Translations under genes and position numbers: made by a program
NCBI RefSeq assembly: GCF_000003605.2
Contig: NW_003122409.1
Location: 1,241,970 to 1,276,776, forward strand
Direction of reading: 5' to 3'
DNA: 34,807 bases
Source of the DNA: Saccoglossus kowalevskii
Lineage: Eukaryota; Hemichordata; Enteropneusta; Harrimaniidae
Shown here: piece by piece, positions 1-11,736 of the stretch
Layout of the letters: each line of letters starts with the position of its first letter
Position numbering within the stretch: position 1 is the first letter of the stretch
The notes under the pieces: model-generated
The model's database searches: none
What the model was told of the DNA's origin: nothing
Seen by the model: only the letters and a program-made list of their open reading frames with translations

Positions 1-1
1 G

Positions 2-3
2 TT

Positions 4-62
<59 letters not shown>

Positions 63-66
63 TTTG
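2..66. repeat. (TTTA)n microsatellite at the left edge
   Basis: An almost perfect run of the tetranucleotide TTTA fills the first 66 bases and may continue left of the window. It abuts the outer end of the left arm of a foldback element, so it may be the expanded outer tail of that element. A second TTTA run lies inside the same arm at 396-457. Confidence 0.95.
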
Positions 67-398
67 TTTAGCTAATATTAGCTAATGTTATTAATATTGA
101 ACGATGACATTTCAAATAATCATGGACAGTACATCAATAAAACATATGCATGGAAATGCAATACTGGCAACATATGGCCCATATGTACAATAAAATAACC
201 TAATACTGTAGATTTGGTTTGAAAGTAATAATTTTTGGGGGGGTTGTAAATACCCATTTGGTCTCATTATGTGCGTAATTTCAATGAATAACATGTTACA
301 GCTTACTTAACTGAATACTATAAAACAAATGCAGTCAGTCACTCGTAAAACAAGCCTATTGTTTACATCTCCAATTCTAACATACCATCAGTGCAAAT

Positions 399-457
<59 letters not shown>

Positions 458-463
458 GTATGC
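67..463 (+). repeat. Left inverted arm of the foldback element
   Basis: This arm pairs with 1077-1437 on the opposite strand. Its outer end is GCTAATATTAGCTAATGTTA and its inner end is GTATGC. It is longer than the partner because a 62-bp (ATTT)n run sits between the inner GTATGC and the block TCAGTGCAAATTT, where the partner has only about 10-15 bases. Confidence 0.75.
396..457. repeat. (ATTT)n microsatellite inside the left arm
   Basis: About 15 near-perfect ATTT units lie inside the left inverted arm. The opposite arm has only TGTAAATTTTATCATTTGC at the matching place, so the run arose by expansion after the two arms formed. Confidence 0.9.
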
Positions 464-1076
464 TCAAAGTATGTTAAATTCCGATGAAAGCGATACATTT
501 GATTTCAGATTCTAGGTCCCATATGGCAGACTTATGCCCGAGCAATATTTATGCAGGGTTGATTACATCCTGTCGAATAGTAAAGATACGCTGACTGAAA
601 TGATTCATGTCTATTTTGAGAACAATTTCTTGCAATAGAATGGAGTGAATTGTTATTCACCTGTTATTCACCTTAGGCATAGATTTAAAACAAATATTTG
701 TGTAGTTCCATGTTCGTGTCAATACTGTTTTTTACAGCAAATGAACACTGTTTTTTACAGTCATGATACTACAGGGCAACACATTCTGGTCAAATTTTTA
801 TGAAACTGTTAGGGGTTGCCCTTGAGACAAAAACGAATTGATTAGATTTTGCTAGAAATGTGGATCAGGTTGCCATGGAAACCAATATTTTGGAAACAAT
901 TGTCTATTTATAATTCACAACGTTATATTCCACAAAAACAGGAATTTCGAAAAAATTATTCTTCATGGATAATTAAAAACATTTACGAAAAAATCAGGTC
1001 ATTATTAGCAGGGGTTGTCATTGAAACAAGGGACAATCGGTTCGAGTTTGGAAGACATATGTATGTATGGAAACTA

Positions 1077-1437
1077 TGCATACTGTAAATTTTATCATTT
1101 GCAATTTGCACTGACATGATATGTTAGAATTAGAGATATAAACAGTTTACTCGTTTTACGTGCGACTGACTGCATTCATTTTATTCAGTTATGTAAGCTG
1201 CAACATGTTGGTTATTGAAATGACGCACATAACTGAGACCAAATAAGTATTTACAAACCCACCAAAAATGATTGCTTCCAAACCTAATCTACAGTATCAA
1301 GTTATTTTATTGAACATATGTATATGCGCCATATGTCACCAGTATAGCGTGTCCATGCATGTTTGATTGATGTACCGTCCATGAGTATTTAAAATGTCAT
1401 CGTTCAATAATAATAATATTAGCAACATAAGCAAATA
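1077..1437 (-). repeat. Right inverted arm of the foldback element
   Basis: This is the reverse complement of 67-463, from GCATACTG at the inner end to the AT-rich outer end near AGCAACATAAGC. Alignment by eye is continuous, with scattered substitutions and small indels, which points to an old insertion. Confidence 0.75.
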
Positions 1438-1452
1438 ATAACGTGTCGGCGC

Positions 1453-1546
1453 CATTGATAACGCCTATATTACCCAAATCGGTTGTATATGCACTGGCGT
1501 CATTGTTACTTCTTCTATTGCCCTAATCGGTTGCATATACATGATT
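1453..1546. repeat. 48-bp tandem duplication
   Basis: Two adjacent units start with CATTGATAACG (1453) and CATTGTTACTT (1501) and share the core AATCGGTTG-ATAT exactly 48 bases apart. The duplication lies just outside the right foldback arm. No function is apparent. Confidence 0.7.
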
Positions 1547-3881
1547 TTATAATATAAGCGATGCAATCAAGCTACATGTGACTTACATTAACCCCACTGT
1601 CAATACCACCTGAATACATCACATGGCTGATGGAATGTAATTATTGGGGAATAATGTAACTTTTTCACCTTTTCATATGTATATATTGATATTCCAACAT
1701 TCAATTTCATCTCGTAGGTCTATATGCATGACAAAAATAATTTAAAAAACAATTCCGGGAATATTGAATGGGTTAGGACTAAAAACGTAATATATTACTA
1801 TTTTGTTATAACCTATGTTCCTATTCAGAGAAGGCATATCAAAGTATATTTGTGCTTGCTTCTTCTGTGATTTAAGATGAAAACAATTTGTTTTTGTCTG
1901 GCATTCATCTTGAACGCTAAGTAGAGCAGCTGGTTGTATCGGACACATTTACGCAATTCCATACATTTAGTTGTTCTATTTAAAGATATAATGAAACAGT
2001 CACAACTCATTGACGTGTTTTGGATATCTTTCCCATCATTCTATATTATAGTAGTACAACTGTATTGATCCATGTAATGTATAAATGGAAGGTTTCAAGG
2101 TTATACCCATTCATACATTTGACAACTGAAAACAAATCGCATGTTATGTCAATACGTTGACTCTTTCCCTGCGATTCTATAATTTACTCCTTAATGGGAT
2201 TTAAAACTATAGTCTTTCCAAGTGATAAATTAGCTAATCCTGCTTGAACAAACTGTGTCATGTACTACTGCGAATAAGTTTACACTGCACATTTATAAAA
2301 CAAGTCATCCTTATATCAAACTGAACCAATAACGACTTGCTATCTATATAATTTGATGACGGCATTCGGGAGAGATTTTCACATTTACAAACAAGGTTCC
2401 CGATGAATGGATGAGACTGAGTTATAAGTAAAACACGTACAAACTCAAACATTGCCCCTAATGTATGGATAATATTAAATATTGTTAATTAAACTTGTTA
2501 ATGGATGAATAATAAATTACCAAATTTTGTTTGAAAAAATATTAACTTCAGAGTCTACATATAAAAGCTCGTTTATGGTCGGGTTAATCATTTACATGAA
2601 ATATATTACTGATAAATATATAATAAATAATATAATTGCTTTTCAACTAAGCAGAAGAATGGAATAAAAATATATTTCCAAAATATCAGTTTCTCACAGG
2701 CACAATTTTTGTTTTTGCGAAAATGATAATTTCCAAGTCTCAATTAGACCTATCAATCTTTGTTGATAATCATAGTAGCCAGACGGAGAAATGTTAAAAA
2801 TTCAATTATGATCGCATAATACGTAGAATCTAAAAAATCAGTTTGTAGTGCTGTGTGTGCATAAACTGAAATGAAATTATATGTACTTGAAACGCTTCTT
2901 TAATTAGTGATTCTTAATAACATAATGTAACACGTTTTACAATGTTGCCACGTGTTTTGGCAACATACGTTTTAAATAACTTTAAAGCTGGTAACACAAT
3001 TTGATAGCAATTTGTGTATGTTTTGAAAGTGGTAATTTGATACATAGTGATTACGCAAACGCAGAACACGAAGTGAACCATTCATTCTCAGTATTCTGAA
3101 ACAGTAGTTAGTTGCTTATGTGTAGTATACGATCTCATTACACGACATATCGCAATTTTACAGCTGAATTTTTCATGGTCTTTCAGATTTCGTCAAACTT
3201 ATATATATATGTAAATTGCTGTTCTGGCAAAATATTATGCGACTGTATCGTTTGAAAGTAGTCGTGATGAATCAATTTTGTTTGGATTGGTTGGTAATGG
3301 TTCTTTTTAACAATTTAAATGACTGCGTTTCATTCCTCACTGCGGTTGATTCAATGAGAATGCTTCTCGTTTCTTAATCCTCACTGTCAGAAATGGTGAC
3401 GCAATACTCTCAATTCCCTTCAGTGAGAATATTTCAGTGGGGTATTATGATCATACAATATATAAATTGTATTCTCATCCCAAATACAATAAAGTTTTGT
3501 TGGCGAGGATTCCACAACATGCTGCATTAATTTAGTTTGTTTGTTTTTTTGCTAGGAAAATGAGGTTCAGTTCTCACTAACAACTGTTAGAATGCGGCTG
3601 TGTTCTCGTGAACTGTTGAAAAGTGACGAACTACCGGCTGTAGGCGTTAGTGCTTTATTGCCTAGTAAGAGACTGTTTCAGTATCCGCGACACCGATATC
3701 GTGATAACCTTCGAAACAATTTCCTTATTACTCACATTGCACAACTGTATAAACTGTGCATTAAAACAGCGAAAACTGATATAATTTTAAATCTCTAGTG
3801 CTAACAATACCAGCCATCTTTTTTGTACCAATTTATTTATCCAAACATTGCAAATATTATTAAAACTTGTATTCTCAACAG
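1547..3881. other. Intergenic DNA, no supported gene
   Basis: AT-rich sequence with only short open frames (about 60-70 codons) that show no recognisable protein motif. The one structural item is a short perfect hairpin at 2942-2966, listed separately. Confidence 0.6.
2942..2966. repeat. Short perfect hairpin flanked by ACGTTTTA direct repeats
   Basis: ATGTTGCCA (2942-2950) and TGGCAACAT (2958-2966) are perfect inverted repeats around a 7-base loop. The octamer ACGTTTTA lies on both sides (2932-2939 and 2967-2974). The arrangement resembles a tiny inserted palindrome with a target duplication, but chance is possible at this size. Confidence 0.45.
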
Positions 3882-4211
3882 TGGCCATTGAGGAGAGCGG
3901 ACATCAAAAATATAAACACAACATACGATCTTGAGTGCGGCACCAACGATGGACGGGTGTTCAAACGTGTTATGGATATCAACGAACACAGCTTTTACAA
4001 TGAGGTTAACGGGTAACACACCATTCCTCATTTCAGAGTACATCACGTTATTGGCAGCTTCTCAACGGACACGGCTTCCTTCAACGAGGTCAACGGGTCA
4101 GACATCCTGCCTCATCCCTTAGTTTATCACGTCATTGCCAGCTCTCTGAAGAATCCTCGCTCTCACTTTCAAATAAGTTTAAGTAATTTATCACTGGATT
4201 TGCATTATTGA
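3882..4211 (+). pseudogene. Decayed coding-like fragment with an in-frame 28-codon duplication
   Basis: I do not recognise the protein. One plus-strand frame reads about 109 codons, from TGG at 3882 to TGA at 4209, with a single internal TAA. It follows TATTCTCAACAG, which could be a splice acceptor. Two 84-bp units (about 3984-4067 and 4068-4151) are aligned without indels. Their differences are often synonymous or conservative: FYNEVNG against SFNEVNG, and HHVIGS against YHVIAS. The internal stop in unit 1 sits where unit 2 has TCA, one substitution away. The preceding stretch contains GTNDGRVFKRV. The pattern suggests a former or partial exon, but a non-coding duplicated repeat remains possible, and the opposite strand also has a 69-codon open frame here. 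Confidence 0.4.
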
Positions 4212-6184
4212 TCATTATTAATATTAATACAAACTTTCATAGTGTATTACTCTGCCAATATGTGACGTCTACTAGTGTCTGCCTGCTATAGTCGGCGACC
4301 ATGGAAGTACAGCCAGACGAGATACGACATTTCTTCCCCATACCTTCTCGATGATTTGAGTCAACTGCACGTATACGATCAACACGATTATTCAAACGTC
4401 ATGTTTTAATATTTGTACAATATTTGTGTGTTATATAAACTAAATAATTGTATAGTTTGCTAATATAAAATAGCATACATAAACTTTCCCAAATTGTTGA
4501 CGTTGTTTTGATTAGAAGACCACCGAATGTTATTGTTATTATTTTCACACTCAATTAGCGCATGGAATTCATTACCAACATATGGATTAAAAAATATCGT
4601 AAATACTCTTTTCTCTGTTATCTCAATTATTCAAATGGTGATGTATGTGCTGCGATCTGATGTTTCCAAATTGTTTCAACATTATTCATCTGCTTTAAAT
4701 GTATTTAACAAACTACCATCTCTAGGTGTGAGTTCTTTCTGAATGGAAATATTTGAAATTTCATTTTGTTTTGAAAAAATAATAAAACCGCTTTTATAAC
4801 CGCTTTTTTACCGATCAGGTTTTTGAAAAGTTAAAATAACATATCCAACCATAAATCTGGACGGTGTTCGTCGCGTTGCGCATGTGCGACGTTTGTGTTG
4901 ATAAACATTTATTTCCCCACAATCCAATGCGCTCTTCTAACGGAAATCACAAGTTTGATGTTTGACCTTGACGCCACTGATTACCGCCGGTGACTCCTTT
5001 GATACCTTTCAAAAACATTAAAAAAATACCCAATTAAACCTTAGTAACGTCTCAGTTTGTACTCGCTAATCTGCGCAACAGTCAAAGTCGTCATCTTTGT
5101 TTTTATAGACCCATATGTCTCGCGCACGCGTGGAACGACGACTTCGCGGATTCGCGTTGGGAAATTCACAAGTCAGAAAAATAAAACAAATCACTGTCAG
5201 CGTCTGACAAAACAATTCATAAGAACAACACACACTGACCAACGTAGATAAGTCAAGAAGACATATTTATATGGATGTATAATGAATATATAAATATTTA
5301 TAAATGTTAATAGCAGTTGAATCGAGCCAGCTAGTCAACGAGCACAGTACGAAAATATGTAGATTGTAACACTTCCAGTGTTATGCCATTTGCCAAAGAA
5401 ACAGTGAAATTTAAAAATCAAGGGAATGGGATTGATGTGTCGGTTGTATATACAATTTACTTCATACGAAACAAACATTAAGGATATCGCATCAGGTTTA
5501 CGCACGCTACTCGAGGTACATATGTGATGCGTAATATCATTGCAATATCAATCAGTTCAATACATTGTTCTGATACTGGTGAGTGAAATATTGCAATATA
5601 TTGCCTTTGAAAAGTTCTTAAATTAATTTTAGTACATTTATTTTGTGAGTATTTAAATAACATTACTAAATGTTACACTGGTCGTATGGAAACTTCGGAC
5701 CATGGCGCCACCAACAAATCGTGATATTGTTCTTACAAGCAAGTATTATGTAAATATTTATGCCAACTAAGAGTAATTCAGCGTGAACGAATCGTTGTAT
5801 GAGCAAGCAAAGAATTTTACCAAGAACATCAGTGTATATCAATACACCACTCAGAGCAAGAGTCAGACATTTACTGACGCTGTATGAGAACTTTCCTTGT
5901 GATATGTGCAGACTTAGAGTATTTGTCGGCAGACACCACAACTGTCAACTGATGCCTGGAAATTCTAAACTATTAGCAAGATTTAAAGGTCTCTCTTCGG
6001 GGATTTTATAATAATCCCCAATCAATGATCCTACTATGAACTAGAGGCAATAACTATCATATTTCCAACACAATAATAACTAGCGCAGATGGTGACGTCT
6101 GCACATCTGTTCCAATAGAGAAAAAGGAACGCATATAAATGCATTCATTGTCGATTTAAAATAAAATGTCTCAGAAACTTCACT
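4212..6184. other. Intergenic DNA, no supported gene
   Basis: No gene can be supported. Near 4302 an ATG sits in a strong initiation context (GCGACCATGG) but opens only 17 codons. A short GC-richer patch lies around 5115-5160. A small direct duplication of AACCGCTTTT occurs at about 4785-4810. Confidence 0.55.
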
Positions 6185-6372
6185 TTGTCAAAACCATTTT
6201 AAATTAGATACCCTTGGGTTTTTGAAAATATTACAAAAATTTCATAGGCTCAAGGGTGTATAAATATTCACCTTTGGGCGTACGGAAACTATTTAAAACC
6301 CTTGGGTTGATAGAAAGTATTTAGACATCCTTGGTATATAGAAACCATTTAAACACCCTTGGGTCAATGGAC
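6185..6372. repeat. 29-bp degenerate tandem repeat
   Basis: The core ACCCTTGGGT followed by an AT-rich segment recurs with a spacing of 29 bases: the CTTGGG landmarks fall at about 6213, 6272, 6301, 6330 and 6359, and a degraded unit fills the 60-base step. About six units are visible. The CCCTTGGG core is close to palindromic. No coding potential is evident. Confidence 0.75.
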
Positions 6373-9223
6373 AATTAGGAGGTCATAGTAAAGTTCTTCA
6401 TAAATACACTTAAAATGCGCGCTTCGACGTTTCAAAGAAGAATAACTGCTTTTTCCTGAAGACTGTTATGGCAGAATTAAAAATGTTATGACTCTCTTGG
6501 TTAGATTATCGAATGTTCCTTGTCTGAGCACGTCCGTCTTAGGACTATGGCGTCGCGTTTCTCTTCAATCCGTAAACTTGTTTAAATAATCGATAAACGG
6601 GTTTACTTTCTACACTATTTATTTTTTGAGAATGGTGGGTTAATATAAATGAGTAACAACAAGGCAAAATGGAAGGATTTATTGGCCATGGAATAGAGCT
6701 TGCGGACTGAGTTTATTAACTATTTGGATGAAACGGGATTATTTTTTTTTTCAGTGCAATTCAGATTAGCACCCAAGACAAAAATTCACAAAGCAGTCTA
6801 AAAATCACATGAATGGCTCAGTACAAACTGAAAGACAAACCGTTGACAAGAAATGCTTTATATCATTTAAACACTATTATTTGATAATAGTTCCGATTAT
6901 TGAGTGCAATACCCGGTGCATTGTACGGCTTTTGAATCATACTACATTTCAAGTATCTAAAAACAAGCTTTTTATTATAAAACCAAATTTAGCCAATGAA
7001 CGATTTCGAAAAATAATTAGATCTTTCGTTGCAAAATACAATACAAGCAAAACGTTGTCTTGATGCTTGAGCTAAAAGCAACAAACTGATTTGAGGTTTT
7101 GCGCATGCTCGTTACAACTTGACTTTTCTGAGACGATAGTGAGTGATAAGAGTCATGTGACTACTGTATTACGGATATAGTGCTATGGTAATGAAACATT
7201 AGGTAACACAATTAATTCCGTTGGAAACAAAAGACGTCAAGTAGGAATAATGTAGCTGTAACTCCTTCTGCGTTACACCCCCATGATGTATCACACTAGT
7301 ACATGTGAAAGCAGTTTGTGATAGAAAGCTAATACATAGTACATTTATTTTTCGATAACAACAATACATTACCAGATGGTTGTACACGTCTTTACATAAT
7401 ATCACATTTAGTTCAAAAGTTACGCGCACACACACTCCAATTCCATGTTCATTAAAATATGAACGGTAGTTGTGAAAAGAATTGAAAGCTAATTATAACA
7501 TAGCAGTAAAAACAACTATGATTATTCCATATCTTACTTTAACATTCTAAGTAGTGAATTTTACGTCAACAAAAATAGACTTTAATGCCTTTTCTTCACA
7601 CGCAGTAGATTGTACGACTAATCGATGCACGGAGTGTTTTCCTTCACATTATCCTACTTATGCTCTAATGAAAGCCAGAGTTGAACGAAGAGTGTAGGTT
7701 CTTTTTGTTTTTTAAACCACTAATAATTGTGCGTGTTGTCTAAGAAGCTTAATCTAATATCAAGTATGTGTTAAGTCTAAATAGCAATATTCTTCAAATG
7801 CATATCAACAAAAGTTTAATTTGCTTGGAAGAGATTCATCGTATACCGTCAGTCACGTCCGCACTTCGATTCTCAACGAGACTGGAAGGCTTAGTGAAAT
7901 ATATAAATACATTTGCGCGGAATATCTTGAATATATTTCTATTTTGTTTCACAAAATTTACACCGAGTGAGAATTGGTATCATTTGACAGTAACACTCAT
8001 TCCCGCCATGCGACGATAATGAGCCACACAAATTGAATTAACCATTTAACCGCAAATGTCATATCAATTCAAACAGTTCAGCATTTCCTTTTTATCAAAT
8101 AATACACAATTTAACATCGTGATAAACTAGTTTTTAAAGTTGGTGATGCATACAAGTTTCAAACTATTATTTTACTCTTCCCTTAAAACAATACATGTCA
8201 ACAACCACATTGGAAAACTGAAACGTAATGATTTCGTCAACGATCGCAAGCATAGCATTACGGTAGGTAGGTGTTCTAGGTTATTGTCAGTATCGACCCT
8301 ATAAGACACACTTGCCGAGAATATCAATATCATCCGGTCGATTTCAATTACGGCTGTAGAATTTCTCTTTCCACAATTCGATGAGGACAACTCACAGAGA
8401 AGACTATATTTCCTGATATATAATGTTTGCGCTATTGTACTGTCTGAAATGCAAATACAGTGCATGTATATCCGTTACCATGTCAAGTGATTTACTAAAT
8501 ATTAAACAGATGCGTTTGTCATGATGCACTGTAAGTTAAATCTACCCTTTGCGTCAACGTAGTCCGATTGAATAGAAACACATTACCCAATGCCCTCGAT
8601 GTAACAATACAAAACTCTTTCATTTCAGTAGTTACGTCACCACAAAGTATAAGCACAATAGAGGCGCATAATTTCTCTCACAAACGCTTGGTTATACAAC
8701 TTACATGATTAAGTTAATCCATAAAACCACGTTGAGATCTGCGCTAAGGCATAAATTACTTCTATGTTGATCATTAACTTTCATTTTGTGCTCTACTTGC
8801 ACGTCCCGTGCATTGTGACTGTCCTACTCGATGTTTCCAGTCATAAAATACGGTAATAAATTAAACTTAAATTATATAAAAGGACACAAACCGTTGAACA
8901 CATACTCAGACAGAAAATCGATTACCGAGTCTGATTTTGAAAGTAATTTCTGTTTAATTTAGAATGTACGTGATTAAACAATATACATTATATGTAGATA
9001 TAAAGTTAACTATAAATTCGAAGTCTATGTCGAGAGTCAATTTACGATAACTAATGTTATGAATAAATACAAATATCCTCACTTGTAAGGATTGATTGAT
9101 TGAAATAACTTGTCCGGAGACGAGATTAATTATGAGGCATTAAGAGCTTCCTATGTTTCCTATGTTTCTCTAAATGTCTTTTCACTGCATTGACACGAAG
9201 ATGTTATTTGTCCATGTACGTTT
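6373..9223. other. Intergenic DNA, no supported gene
   Basis: Open frames reach 97 codons (8172-8465, minus) but have no recognisable domain and match chance expectation. A 10-bp tandem duplication of TCCTATGTTT occurs near 9150-9170. Nothing else stands out. Confidence 0.55.
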
Positions 9224-9373
9224 TACCTCTGCATAAAAAACAGATGGCCATAGCGTGTCATTGTTTTCAAACAAGCGTCTACCCACGAGCCTTTGCTTTT
9301 TTGCGTGTGTTGTTATCGTCGCTTGGGACTCAATTCCCGAGCGTGCGCAGGTGACGACCCTCCCGTTTTAAAA
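9224..9373 (+). repeat. Dispersed GC-richer repeat, copy 1 (possible SINE)
   Basis: This segment matches 18599-18733 in the same orientation. Shared blocks include GAGCCTTTGC, GCTTGGGACTCAATTC and GTGACGACCC. It stands out from the surrounding AT-rich DNA. It is followed directly by a (TA)n run, as is common at SINE 3' ends. GGGACTCAATTCCC loosely resembles an RNA polymerase III box B, but the box A match is poor in this copy, so the SINE identity is inference. Confidence 0.7.
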
Positions 9374-9381
9374 ACTCGCCA

Positions 9382-9401
9382 ATATATATATATATATATA
9401 T
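9382..9401. repeat. (AT)n microsatellite
   Basis: Ten AT dinucleotides directly follow the dispersed repeat copy, possibly as its 3' tail. Confidence 0.9.
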
Positions 9402-11662
9402 TTTATCACACTATCCTATTTTCGCCTAATGTTAGCCAAAGACCCAAATGATTTGCTTAATAATACAGCAGATTATTACTATTTTTGTAAAATTGTTGAA
9501 ACTGAATACACAAATGTCGTTCAGATATTGAAGTTTATCGGAACCCTTCGAGGCATTAAATTGACCTGTGTACACAAGCTGTCAGATCAGCCAAAGAACT
9601 ACAGATTAGATTACCTATTGTAGGGGTCCTCACCGAAATATATTTTTCTGGCATTTTATTCTGATTTGATAGAAAACCACAAACTAATTTATATCGTAAT
9701 AATGTTCGTAGTCCACTTGAACCTGGACCGGAATGATACAAAATTTATAAACAGATTTATAGAGTCAAATCGTTCACAATAACAACACGATCAGCTTACA
9801 CCAATGTTTATTCTATACAAACAGCCACGTGACTCTGATAACTCTTGCTGTGGATTATTCCTGCTTGAGGTGATCCAATTACCCAGTATAGGCACGAGTT
9901 CGGGATTGCGAGTATGAATTATTTTATAGTCAGTGTATCTTAGCCATAATTGGCGATGAGCTGATGTCACTAGACTCCAATCTTATCCCTCTGAGTCGAT
10001 GAATATTTTTTTTATAGTAGACTGACAGTCAATGATCAAATTCATATGGGACTGTGGTTGAGATGGCCATGGTCTATTATTTCCCTTTTGGACAGATATT
10101 GCCTGTTGATTTATTCAATTTAATATCATTTATATTTAGAGTGAATGCAAAATTTGTTTCGTAGGGAGCTATATAATATTGGGTAATATTTTCATATAGT
10201 CTAAATATAGAAACCAACTTCATAGAATACTGTACACTCATCTTCAGTATAACACGGTATAATAATTGGCAATCTGTGTTGCCAGTATTCAAAGAAAATC
10301 GCTATATTATCTGTTTGGCAGAATTGTATATATGAACTGAAGGTTAATCATAACTCCTATCTTCGACAATTACAACTTTTAAACACATAATTTCAAAGCA
10401 AATAGAAAAGTAACAAACTAGGACTACAAATAATTCAGAGTCTTGTAAACCCCATGGCGACGGAGACTAGTACAAACATATAAAATGTTGAAATTGTTTC
10501 TAGAAAATGAAATAATGGCGGACACTAGTTATATTGAAAAAGCAATTTTGATCATTCGCTATCTTGATTTCATACAAAAGCTTTATAAATACATGACATT
10601 GGAACAAGATTGCGGTCAGATTGTTTTTCCCCTACTAAGGCTGAACATGAGTTGTATATTCCTATCTCTCAGTACAACTGATCGACTAATTACACTACCA
10701 GATTGTTTTAAATTTTTGTGACGAATGAATACACTAATTTAATAAGATTTTAAAGAATGTGGTTTCTACTAAATTGTTTTAAATGTGTTTTAAATACGCA
10801 CTGCAATTTGTACTCAATTACAATGGCTGTTTAGAATCATTCATAAACAAATTCGACACATTAAAATAAAACATTTCAACAGTTTTGGTAATTAAAATGT
10901 ATATGATGAATACAGTTTTGTTCACAGCACATTTTGTAAAGCACGTGGAAAGGTGTTCGCAATTTTCAATTTACTCAAATTTCAATACAGAAACACTCTC
11001 TTCTACTTCGTTCATCTCCATCAATACAGACATATGCCGACACACCCACCACCTTCATTTATCCATAACCCACCATAAGTCTGTTGATTTGCTTTATTGT
11101 AATCACTACCCTCACTTTCAAAACAAATTGTGTTTCTTGAAATTGTATTCACTTACAGCATTTCGGGTTAGAAAAAACAGAAATAAATCGATTATACATG
11201 CCTGAAAAAAACCGGACTCAGTGACCTAGCATTGCAGTGCTATGAGCTGTACAGATTACTGAAGTAGCTTGGCAAACGAGAACTGCCAAAACCGAACAAA
11301 GCAATGACGGACTTTGATAATGATATTATTGAACAGAGTGACGACGATAATTGATCAACAGTGATCTCCTGTGTACGCTTATGACAATTGTGTTTTATAT
11401 AAGAGTTCTTGTTAATTGCCAGTGTTAGTGACATTATTAATGAATTGTTATTTCAAGCTTGTATTTCAAGTCGTTACCATGACATGCCACATTATGTATA
11501 TAATGAAACAAATGATACGTCAATTCAGAACCACATAGGGGTGTTTTGGAAGGTCCATTCTAACATTTTATTTGCTCAAACTTAAATATAGTGCCAGTGG
11601 CACGATCACCAAATTTCCAGGTTCGTGCTCTGTACTAATTAGACAGAGGCCACAGCAGTGAA
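9402..11662. other. Intergenic DNA, no supported gene
   Basis: Contains short open frames only. The longest (10885-11205, 106 codons, plus) has no recognisable motif. A minus-strand frame of about 62 codons around 9800-9990 lacks stops but has no ATG or convincing splice site. Confidence 0.55.
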
Positions 11663-11736
11663 ATGACAAGTCTCATTGGGTTATGGGATTATCTGGGAGG
11701 AGCGACAACGACAAGAACACTAGTTGGCCACAGACG
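11663..11736 (+). other. Candidate short coding exon ending at a consensus donor
   Basis: ATG at 11663 has G at -3 and opens about 24 codons, starting MTSLIGLWDYLGG. The frame ends at ACG|GTAAGTAG (11736/11737), a near-perfect splice donor; the next in-frame codon in genomic DNA is TAA, so splicing would be required. The exon would end two bases into a codon. It could belong to a 5' exon of the receptor gene 1.8 kb downstream or to another gene. The protein is not recognised, and the call rests only on the donor and the open frame. Confidence 0.25.

Larger units (their letters stand above)
67..1437. mobile_element. Foldback / MITE-like element with long inverted arms
   Basis: The segment 67-463 is repeated in reverse complement at 1077-1437. 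Clear matching blocks include GAACGATGACATTT (98-111) against AAATGTCATCGTTC (1391-1404), and the blocks around AACATGTTACAGCTTAC (left) and GTAAGCTGCAACATGTT (right). By eye the arms are roughly 80-85% identical over about 330 bases once the left-arm microsatellite is removed. The 613-bp centre (464-1076) has no convincing transposase; its longest open frame is 79 codons without recognisable motifs. Long arms around a short non-coding centre are typical of foldback elements or non-autonomous DNA transposons. The target-site duplication cannot be read because the left end merges into the microsatellite at the window edge. Confidence 0.75.

Noticed and set aside
4302-4355. ATG in a strong GCGACCATGG context
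   Set aside because: It opens only 17 codons and no donor site follows within the frame.
9800-9995. Stop-free minus-strand stretch of about 62 codons with protein-like composition
   Set aside because: No ATG, no convincing splice acceptor or donor, and frames of this length are expected by chance here.
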